NCBI GenBank assembly: GCA_010279815.1 | Contig: QEOQ01000534.1 | Location: forward strand, 291,103-355,102 | Direction: 5' to 3' | Length of the DNA: 64,000 nucleotides | Source: Brachionus plicatilis | Lineage: Eukaryota; Rotifera; Eurotatoria; Ploima; Brachionidae | Shown: positions 56,601 to 64,000 of the stretch, one piece after another | How the letters are laid out: each line of letters opens with the position of its first letter | Position numbering within the stretch: position 1 is the stretch's first letter | The notes under the pieces: model-generated | What the model was told of the DNA's origin: nothing | Seen by the model: only the letters and a program-made list of their open reading frames with translations | Databases searched by the model: none | Position numbers and translations under genes: made by a program

Positions 56601-59600
56601 AATAGAATTGAAAGAAAAAAATTTAATTGTACTTTTATAGTAAATATTTAATTTAAATTGCTTCTGTTAATATACACTTCAAGAAAAAATATTTTAAAAA
56701 TATTGTTTAAGTAATTTTTTTTGCAAGAAGCACTATTTTGTTTTAATATAAATTTCAAAACAATTATAAATATTAGCGCAAAAATTAAATGATTTTAATT
56801 TCTGGGGATTTAATCTAATTTATTCTCTTAAATTTTCTAATTTTCTGGTTTGATTCGAGGTTCAAATTTAGTCTAAAAAAATGATATTCTGATCACGTGA
56901 AAAAAATTTGGAAAATGGTAAAAATTGATAACCGACTTATGATTGATTTAATACAGATAATTTTAAATCAAATTGATAGAAAATGCCTAGAGAGGTTCTA
57001 TTTTTAGCAATCAAGACTTCAATTCCTGAAAATGATTTTTTTCTTTGCACAAAGTGCCGAAAATCATTAACCGTGGTATCAGGAAAATTAATATTAATTT
57101 TTTTTTACTTAATAAAAATTATTCTGAGTAATTAATCTTTAAGTCTTTAATGATCTCTTAAAAGCAACATATTTTAATAAAAATTCAAAATTGAACATTC
57201 GGTTTTACCCACTGGCAACAAAAATGATAATCATGTCTTAATATTAATAAATTTTTTTTGCTCATATATTAAATTATTTTAACTCATAGTAAATAAAGTC
57301 ATTCACAGACTAGTTGATGAAAATTGATTTATTTATAGTTAGTAAACTTCTAGTTTCTTTATTATGTTCGGGCTCAAAAAAAAATATTTAAGATACTAGT
57401 GTTAAATAATATTTAAAAAAAATTCGCTTTTAAACAATTGCTTAGTTATTCTACAAAATGCTAGATTTTTAAGAAATTTTATTAATTTTGCGAAAATTCT
57501 ATGAAATTGTTTCATTTCTTTATTTCGGAAAATTTGCAGATTGATAATTTTGTAGTAGCAAAATTGGTACAATTGACACTTTTGTTAAGCATTATGGTTC
57601 TTAGAGTACTAAGGGATAAATTGTCATTTTTTTCTAGTTTAATTTTTAATTAATTAAAGTTTTTTTGAATTCAACTTAGTCAATATAAAAATAATATCAC
57701 AGTATTTGAGAAATAGTATCAAGATGCACAATGACCTGAAGAAAAAAAACATTAGAATAGCTTCTTATTTTTATCAATTTTTTGTTAAGAATTTTTATGA
57801 AAAAAAAATATTTATAAAAAAACCTTAAAGATTTGATTCATTTTATAAATTTTATTATCCGAACAATCTTTTTAACTATACTTTAATGTTTTCTTATTTA
57901 AAAAATTATCATATACTTAGTGTTTGTATAATATCTTAATTTATGATTAAAAAAGCTTTGTATATCCTGATTTTATCTTTCGGAAAAAATTAGGTTAAGT
58001 ATATTTTTTTACCGAATTTAACACATTTAGAATCAGGTTTAAGCTCAAAATACATATGGTAAATCGTTAACTGAAAAACTTATTTTTATTTCACTAATTT
58101 AATTTATCATTAAAACACTTAACCTATTTCGTAGCGTAATTACTTTTTTTAAGGAATTATCAAGTGACTCTACCATATAGGTGCATACTCTTCAATCTTT
58201 TCTTGCTACTTCTGTAATAACTTGGAAAAATTAAAATACTTCTCTTTAAATAAATTCTATAAAAAGTCATAAATTATAAGAATTTTGATAAATTTTATTT
58301 TATCCAAGTGTTTATTTTATAAATGGCGCAATAACCACAAATTAAATTTGATATAAATATGACATAAATATTCTGATATGATATTTTTTCTTATCATTGA
58401 TTTATCTCTGAAAAATCATGACTATTTTTATGTTTTAAATTTTGTAAAAAAATTAATCAAATTGTACAATAAAGATTAGATAGGAAAAAATTGTAAAAAA
58501 TAAAAATTTATTCAAAAGTAAGATAAACGAATGGTGAAGATTTTATAAATATTGCCTAATCTTGTTTAATGCCTCGGATTTAGAGAAAAATTCAAGTTGT
58601 TGAAATCGTACAAGTATAAACACAAATGACTTGTTGAATGCAATAAACAAACACTGGTGAACAAATTTCAACTATTTTACAAACTTCGACCAAGATAATT
58701 CAATTTTATTATTGAAAAAAAAAATGAAGACTTGAGCCTTTAGACTAATTGCAAAACTAGAGTCAATGTTTATTTATCCAGACTTGGTTGGTGAGTAAGA
58801 AAACAACTGTGACATGCGGTAATTAACTTAAAATTTGAGAGCAATTAATTGCTCTGGAGCCCTAGTGGTTTCAAGTGATCACTCGAATAACTACAAGTCC
58901 ATATTTTCAATTGTGTAATGAAAACAAATTTTCTAGCTACTGATTTGCAATCTAATTTGCAAGCAAATCAAATATTTGAATTAAATTTCTTGCTAAAAAT
59001 CTAATTATCTTTCATTTATAAGTATCCACTTGTAAAAGGATCATTTTTTACAAAATCTAATTACAGACTTTGATGGAATTTTGATTACCAATGTCATCAA
59101 CACTGGTTTTTTTTCATATATTGCATAATAACTTTTAAAATAAATAATTCTATTCGATTTGTTTAGGCTAATCGATATATTTAAAATTGATTAGCAATCT
59201 AAATACAAGTTTAGCTAAATATTTAAAAGAACTAATTCTTTTTTAATTTCCATTCTCCTCGAATACAATCAAGAATACTTTTTTATCACAAAGTAATCAC
59301 TTGTTGCATTCGAAAAATAAAAATTTTATGCCAAAATTGATAAAAAAATTTTTTATTTAGACTCATTCTTAAAAATGGTACTGTATTTTTTAATTATCAT
59401 TTTGACCTTTACAAAATTAAAATAGATAATCCCAGTAACATTTTAAAATTATAAATAAAAGGTTTAAATATTTACATTTTTTTGTGGAAAAATTTTTTTT
59501 TTAATATATTCATTTATAGAATGTGAAACAAAAATGGATATTTTATTTTTCTAAAACATCCGTGACCAAACAAAAAAATTAATTTTTTTATTCTAAAATC

Positions 59601-60472
59601 TAAAAATTTTCCAATAAATATTTTTGTATCTATTTTTTATCAACTCTATTGACTCATTACATAAATATTGTATTAAAAAATCTATTTTGTTCATAGTGCA
59701 TTCAAGTGTGGCTCAAACTAGTCAGGAAGTTTTTAGTCTGTCCCATTGATTAAACAATGCTTTTTTGAGAAATAAAAAATAAATGGAAAAAATTTTACAA
59801 TTAAATTAATTAAATGCAATTAATTTTGTCTAGCGTTTAGCTTGAGCAAAGTCAATTAAAGACAACTATTTTAAAATTCAGACTAAATCCGTTCAACCCG
59901 AATTAGATACAAAATTATTAGATACGAATTAGATACTTACGGTCAACTATGAATCGATAAATTTTGCTGGGACGGCTCAAAATTTTGCCAAAATTATCAC
60001 TAGCCAAGCATCTAAATGAAGATATTGGCAGCAGCCATTGATTGCTGACAACTTGTTCTGCTGAAACTTTTCTTTTATAGCTCAATTTTAACGAGCCATT
60101 TTGAAGAACTTCTTTGTTTGCTTCGACCAGCTGAGTGTCGGCTGAAAATTGATTTTGGTCAAATGCATCTTTGATCCATTTTATGTCAAATTTTTGCTCA
60201 AATGGACGCGATGAACCAACCAAACAATCAATGATCACATCGGTTGTTCCACTTGCTTGGTCACCCAAATAAGAATCAACGATAAAATGGTCAAGTGGAT
60301 TTTGTTTAAAATAAATAGGCTGAGTGGATTTAAAATTTTCACTAATTGTAATTTTGGTACAAAAGGCTAAAATTTAAATTATTTAATAATTTTCTTTGGT
60401 TTATTTTTTTTTTCAAAATTTTCCCTTACCAATTAAAAAGTTGAGTATAAAAACAAATTTTGTTCGAAACAT
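41688..60472 (-). CDS. DCC: netrin receptor DCC / neogenin / frazzled, long form with four Ig domains
   Basis: Six exons on the minus strand: 60472-60430, 60366-59941, 55349-55165, 53108-50405, 47734-46604 and 42250-41688. Phases agree and give 1683 residues. It is a single-pass receptor for netrin in axon guidance. Order: signal peptide MFRTKFVFILNFLI, Ig1 (exon 2), Ig2 (split between exons 3 and 4), Ig3, Ig4 with the family motif YPSDYFQF...DEGYYQCVA, six fibronectin III domains, transmembrane helix at about 1231-1255, and a tail of about 428 residues rich in Asn, Ser and Gln. The end, EMANLEGIMKDLNAIT, is the P3 motif used for receptor multimerisation. FN2 carries an acidic insert of about 60 residues. 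P1 and P2 motifs are not obvious. The tail is split by a 4.3-kb intron. Confidence 0.95.
44092..45591. mobile_element. possible 1.5-kb DNA element with GGCCGCAT ends
   Basis: GGCCGCATTAATTACAATTA at 44092 is matched, inverted, by the end at 45591 (GGCCGCATATTAAAGCGTCA read inward). Short AAATGACG/TTAATA words repeat near the right end. No target duplication is clear and there is no ORF. The hAT miniature at 44639 would be nested in it. Confidence 0.35.
44639..45057. mobile_element. hAT-type MITE, TSD ATTTAATC
   Basis: Ends CAGAGTTGTTTAAAAGTC and the inverse of CAGACTTGTACAAAAGTC, flanked by ATTTAATC (44631-44638 and 45058-45065). Subterminal blocks AAGTCAAAGTCATGACTTTG occur at both sides in inverted orientation. 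No ORF. Confidence 0.88.
45637..46514 (+). mobile_element. 0.88-kb AT-hook DNA element, copy 1, 10-bp TSD
   Basis: Left end GCGTATAAT, right end the inverse of GCATGTAAT. The flanks are CAAAAAAAAG at 45627-45636 and 46515-46524. Broken plus-strand frames include RKRRPGCPKA, an acidic stretch YEESDSDDPP and KKKRGRPVEK. It is related to the copy at 53848. It sits antisense in a DCC intron. Confidence 0.65.
46604..47734 (-). other. DCC: DCC exon 5 (end of FN6, membrane helix, start of cytoplasmic tail)
   Basis: Exon of the DCC gene listed separately because it carries the transmembrane segment ITACISALFLIVVILVAVLV followed by the stop-transfer CKK. A QQQQQ run and asparagine-rich tracts make up much of the tail. 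Confidence 0.9.
48926..50090 (+). mobile_element. Tc1/mariner element with TA duplication and long inverted repeats
   Basis: The ends CAGTGGTGTTACGATATC extend into about 75 bp of inverted repeat rich in TTTACGTAAA. TA flanks at 48924-48925 and 50091-50092. 1165 bp. It encodes a transposase remnant. Confidence 0.92.
49351..50056 (+). pseudogene. Tc1-type DD34E transposase, N-terminus missing
   Basis: Three blocks, 49351-49614, 49693-49854 and 49901-50056, joined by two introns (78 and 46 nt) in phase 0. Motifs: VVIFVDETT (first Asp), NIWGGIS, HQDNDPKHTS (second Asp) and LDLNPIELLWNELK (Glu). With the second intron removed the spacing from second Asp to Glu is 34 residues, the Tc1 pattern. 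One TGA interrupts the first block. The paired-like DNA-binding domain is not found upstream, where sequence is AT-degenerate. The C-terminus runs into the inverted repeat. Confidence 0.85.
53161..53489. mobile_element. hAT-type MITE, TSD ATCAATTC
   Basis: Same ends as the element at 44639 (CAGAGTTGTTTAAAAGTC). Target duplication ATCAATTC at 53153-53160 and 53490-53497. AAGTCCGGA blocks occur in the interior. Confidence 0.88.
53523..53708. mobile_element. short third copy of the CAGAGTTGTT MITE family
   Basis: Begins CAGAGTTGTTTTTTAAAG, ends with the inverse of CAGAGTTGTTCAAAATTC. The flanks are A-rich, so the duplication is not certain. Confidence 0.65.
53848..54797 (+). mobile_element. 0.95-kb AT-hook DNA element, copy 2, 10-bp TSD
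   Basis: Left end GCGTATAATAC, right end the inverse of GCATATAAT. The flanks CATAGAAAAT (53838-53847) and CATAGGAAAT (54798-54807) differ at one base. A frame from ATG 54219 reads MSIFGKILKNISLEPLEPN and breaks after about 56 codons. The last frame ends KRRRGRPAVF. The shared CGCGGTCGACC codes the AT hook in both copies. Confidence 0.65.
55409..55505 (-). CDS. DCC: alternative first coding exon of DCC (short form lacking Ig1)
   Basis: From ATG at 55505 the frame reads MASRLLAIFSLICLSNADNL, a good signal peptide. It ends at a donor in phase 1 (AAGAG|GTACC), exactly the phase of exon 3 (55349) and of the Ig1 exon's donor (59941). An in-frame TGA lies just upstream of the ATG, so this exon cannot be internal to the Ig1 form in frame. 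The product would be 1559 residues with three Ig domains. A strong acceptor-like CTGTCTTTCAG lies about 20 bases before the ATG, so an untranslated exon may precede it. An overlapping 7-codon upstream ORF (ATGATGCATCAT...) is present. Confidence 0.75.
55506..59940. other. long intron between Ig1 exon and exon 3 of DCC; presumed internal promoter
   Basis: 4.4 kb of AT-rich DNA without recognised exons or clear transposons. If the short form has its own promoter it lies here, upstream of 55505. No TATA or other element is distinctive at this base composition. Confidence 0.45.
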
Positions 60473-63107
60473 TTCCTGGACTAAATTTTCATTGTAAATT
60501 GATTTAAAATGTTTCTAATGATGATAGACACAGAGTCTTATCTTTAATATCTGATACAAAAAAGAAAATTATTTAATGCTTTTTGTCAAATGGTCAAGCT
60601 TTCATCTAGAGATAAAGTCAATTTTGATCTAAAAAAATATGATTTATGCTTTTTTTATCAATGATCAAAAGTAATCAAAATTAATTTTTGTGCACATTGT
60701 GAAAATCTCCGCTTTACAATAAAACAATGCATTCTTATATTTCAAATTTATTTCAACCAGAGCTAAATTCTCATAACTTAAAATTGAAATTTATTTTCAA
60801 AAAGATCAAAATTGATTCATTATGATTTTTTGTCGAACTAAATTCATGAGCTTAATAAGATTTTAAAAGATAATAGTCTTTATAAAAAGTAAAAAAAACT
60901 CAGATCATACTAATCTACTTTATTTATAAACATTTGTCTAAACCAGATAAATTTATTAAACTTCACTTTCTTTTTATTTATTGTTATTCACGAGATTTAA
61001 TTTAAAACTTTTATTTTCAAGTCTAATTAGTTAAAAATCTAAATTTTTTTGTTCAAAAAATTAAGCTTTGTAAAAACTTAGAAAATTTTTTTTAATGAAG
61101 GTTAGCATCGTAAAATTTTCCAAAACAACTTCCAAAAACAAAAATGTAACCCATTTATATTGCTATCATTTATGATATTTAACAATCCTCATAGCAATGA
61201 AAAAGAAAAAAAATTTTTATTGATTTAAATTTTAGTATAAAAAAACACTCAAGTCATTTAATTGAAAAATAGAATTTTGTCCTAATAAATTTTGAATTTT
61301 CCTAACTCAAAATTTTCTTTTAAAACTTTACAACGATGTCTGGTCAAAAGTAGTTTAAAAACCTTGGCAAATGTTAAACAAATAAATGCGGTTTCTTAAC
61401 TTTTTTAATGAATAAATAAGAATTTTCAGTCTTGATTAATTTTTTAGTAAAACATAAAGGTTTCATCGGAGGTAGCAAAAAATATCAAAAAATATTGCTA
61501 GATTCGTGAGACATGTAATTATTTAAGGATATCCCATTTTATCGACATTTACTTTTGCATCAAAGACTGCTTGGTAATTTCGTAAAACCCTGGAAGGAAG
61601 TTTTACGAGGCAATTAAATATTCTCAATGAAAGAACAATCAATTGTTTCAGACTTAATGTTAAAACTATAAGTGATTCGAGCTAAACCTTATATAGCTTA
61701 GATATTTCTAAAAAAAAACAAAGCCTGCCAGTTAGCATTTCTATTTTTAAATTGATTTTGATGTGAATATTTTTAGGGGCCTTTACCAGACTCAACAAAA
61801 ACTAAAATTGTATACTTTAAAATGACTAGATATTTTTGAATAAAAAATTATAAATATTTTTTTAGTCAAAAATGAGATAATCAAAAAAAAAGACTAAAAT
61901 GCCTAAAAAGGTTTCCTTTAAATAAATAACAGGTCGTTTACATCCTTTAGTTTTAGAGACAAACATTTTTAAAAAGTCTTTAATTTGGAACCATTTTTTT
62001 AAATAAAAATATCTGACCGCACTGAAAAGTTTAAAAAACTCTTTTTCTACACTCTTCAAATCTTATTTAGAATCCTGAGAATTATTTGGCCTTTTTTTTT
62101 TTTTTTATCTTTCGAATCCAGATAAAATTTCCACTCTCAAATTCGTATTCAACCTTAATCTTTAAAATTTTTATAGCAGATTTTCAAACATTTACAGCTG
62201 GTTTATAAATTCTTTTTTAACTCGATTTCGAGTGATTTCATTACAGATAAAGTCGAATTCTACAATCAAATATTCGAAAAAATGTTTTTGATTTTTTATT
62301 TATAAATTTTAATATTTAATTTTTTTTTGGGACCTTGACTAGAGAATTAAAAAATTCAAAAAGTGTGTCTTTTCATTTTTAAACTTTAAATCTTGACCAA
62401 ATCTTTTCTATCTAACAATCAAATTCTTAATAAAATATTAGCTATTTTTAAATATTGAAAACGAGCCGAAAAGTTTAAATAAAATCCTGACAATTTGCCA
62501 AATCTGCTTTAAAAAAATTAGGAAAGGAACACCGATAAATCTTTAAAAATTCAAAAATTTTAAAAAACAATTCGAAACATTATTAGGTCAAAAAATGTAA
62601 TTAAAAACAAATTCTGTGGCCTTATTAATCTATTAAATCGACTTTGGAAATGAAAAATTTTAAATGAGAGTTAATTGAAAAGTAATATTAAAAATATTTT
62701 TTCATATTTTTCTTGTAAAATTAAATTAATTAGGTACCTTATAATGCAAACTCATCAATGCTCATCTGGAAGAGTGTAAAAAAATTATTTTTTATCAAAA
62801 TAAATTAAAACTCAAAAATTAAATCTTTTTTAGACATTTTAAATTGAGGTTAACTTTTGCTTTAATTATTATACTAAAAATAAAAATTTTAAGTTTATTA
62901 TTTTATTATATTATTAAAATTTTATCAAGCACCAAAAATACCAAGTTTCGAATTTATTTATTTGTACAACTCCTTCAGAGTAATAAATAAATAAAAACGA
63001 AAATTGAAATAAAGAATAAAGTTGGAATTATCTGAAATAGAAGTAGTAAGGAAAACAGAATAATAGAATGCAAAGATAAAATTTTTTTGATTTTTTTTTG
63101 ATTTTTT
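60473..63107. other. DCC upstream region
   Basis: AT-rich. A hairpin CGTAAAAC...GTTTTACG lies at about 61580-61606. A 65-codon minus frame at 61862-62059 is AT-driven and not supported. Otherwise empty. Confidence 0.4.
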
Positions 63108-63299
63108 TATTGACTTGCAGCTTCTTAATATTTGTTTCTGATAACGAGTTTACGAATGGAAATGAATAGTCAATGATTAAACATACGAAAGCTTTATACA
63201 AGTTACACAAAGTTTTTAATGAAAGGCTCCGGTTTTTATTTGAGAGAATTTTTATCAAGTTAAGTCTAGAGCTAAATCTTTCTTTTATATCATGAGTGT
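63108..63299 (-). pseudogene. AT-rich non-LTR retrotransposon fragment
   Basis: Minus-strand frame with HDIKERFSSRLNLIKILSNK, then LCNLYKAFVCLIIDYSFPF and ETNIKKLQ. This is the region after reverse transcriptase in CR1/Jockey-type elements. It is AT-biased, unlike the fragment to its right. It decays into poly(T)/TGA repeats at about 63080-63110. Confidence 0.75.
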
Positions 63300-63300
63300 G

Positions 63301-64000
63301 ATTTTCAGCCGTTCCTTCATCAGCAGCAGGATACCGGACGCCTGGAGACTAGCCCAGATAAGCCCCATTTTTAAGAAAGGCAGCAGAAGTTCGCCAGGCA
63401 ACTATAGACCGATTTCCTTGACCTCAGTGCCATGCAAGTTAATGGAGCGCATAGTACGTGACGTCATGATGGAGCATCTCTACAGCAACAATGCCATAGC
63501 CCCTGAGCAGCATGGGTTCGTACTGAGAAAATCTGTTGTTACTAATCTTTTAGAGACTGTCGATCGCATAAGTGACGGACTTGACAAAGGCCTGCATGTG
63601 CTCGTAGTATTCCTCGACTTCGCTAAGGCCTTCGATAGAGTCTGTCACTCATCCCTCAAGACCAAAATGATCGCATGCGGCTTTTGCGACAGTATTGTCA
63701 ACTGGGTCAGTGATTTTTTATCCAAACGGCAGCAACGAGTGGTAATCGGTCAACATAAAGCGGAATGGATCGACGTATCAAGCGGCGTCCCGCAAGGCAG
63801 CGTCCTCGGTCCGTTACTGTTCGTAATCTACATTAACGACATGCCTTCAGTTGTCAACCACATTGCTAAGCTATTCGCGGATGACAGCAAACTAATCGCT
63901 ACCATTTGTAGCAATAATGACCTCACGTCACTGCAGCAGGACCTCGATGCACTTATGGATTGGTCTAACACGTGGCGCATGCTCTTTCACGTCGACAAGT
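63301..64000 (+). pseudogene. non-LTR retrotransposon reverse transcriptase, 5' truncated, continues past the window
   Basis: Open for 233 codons without a stop to the window edge. It starts in the middle of the fingers (PDAWRLAQISPIFKKG), then NYRPISLTSVPCKLMERI, VVFLDFAKAFDRVCHSSL, SGVPQGSVLGPLLFVIYIND and the catalytic FADDSKLIA. This order and the FADD form fit CR1/Jockey-type LINEs. GC-rich. The 5' part is missing at the junction at 63300. The open frame suggests a young copy. Confidence 0.92.

Noticed and set aside
61862..62059. 65-codon minus-strand frame upstream of DCC
   Set aside because: AT-driven composition, no splice or family evidence.
63301..63301. LINE pair at 63300 as a single twin-primed insertion
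   Set aside because: The geometry fits but base composition and sequence style differ, so I list it only as an alternative.

Overview
The window is a very AT-rich stretch of nuclear DNA from an invertebrate bilaterian animal. Four spliced protein genes from families shared across animals are readable: LNX-type RING/PDZ ubiquitin ligase, DAAM formin, PEDS1/TMEM189 plasmanylethanolamine desaturase, and the netrin receptor DCC/neogenin/frazzled. Introns follow GT-AG with weak pyrimidine tracts. Many are only about 34-60 nt, while others exceed 2-4 kb and are full of transposons. The sequence alone does not fix the phylum. A fast-evolving protostome is plausible, but that is inference.

Region 1 (1-11071) is a transposon graveyard built by nesting. 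A minus-strand Ty3/gypsy-type retrotransposon relic (about 597-11071) was hit by a hAT DNA transposon (2202-8960, 8-bp target duplication GTCTTGAC). That hAT was itself hit by a BEL/Pao-like LTR element (2778-4976, 5-bp duplication AATAG, LTRs differing at one base in 289). The gypsy integrase frame resumes exactly on the other side of the hAT. The extreme left end carries a non-LTR reverse transcriptase fragment.

Region 2 (12217-17046, plus strand) is a complete 15-exon LNX gene: RING, TRAF-type zinc finger region and four PDZ domains. Region 3 (19438-28517, minus) is a complete 9-exon DAAM formin, from GTPase-binding region to DAD, with an unusually short FH1. LNX and DAAM converge, and a 508-bp foldback repeat lies between them.

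Region 4 (28518-36424) has no recognised host gene. It holds a pogo/Tc1-like non-autonomous element with a helix-turn-helix ORF, a non-LTR retrotransposon tail, hairpins and AT-rich DNA. Region 5 (36425-37490, minus) is PEDS1, which desaturates the plasmanyl chain to make plasmalogens.

Region 6 (41688-60472, minus) is the netrin receptor DCC: four Ig domains, six fibronectin III domains, one membrane helix and a cytoplasmic tail ending in the conserved P3-type helix. It appears to have two alternative first exons of matching splice phase. The distal one encodes a signal peptide and leads to Ig1. The proximal one carries its own signal peptide and skips Ig1. DCC introns host at least seven DNA transposon copies, including two related roughly 0.9-kb AT-hook-coding elements with 10-bp target duplications, three hAT-type miniature elements and a Tc1-type DD34E element.

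The right edge (63108-64000) holds two oppositely oriented non-LTR retrotransposon fragments abutting at about 63300. The host genes look independent (signalling, cytoskeleton, lipid metabolism, axon guidance) and I see no operon-like arrangement.
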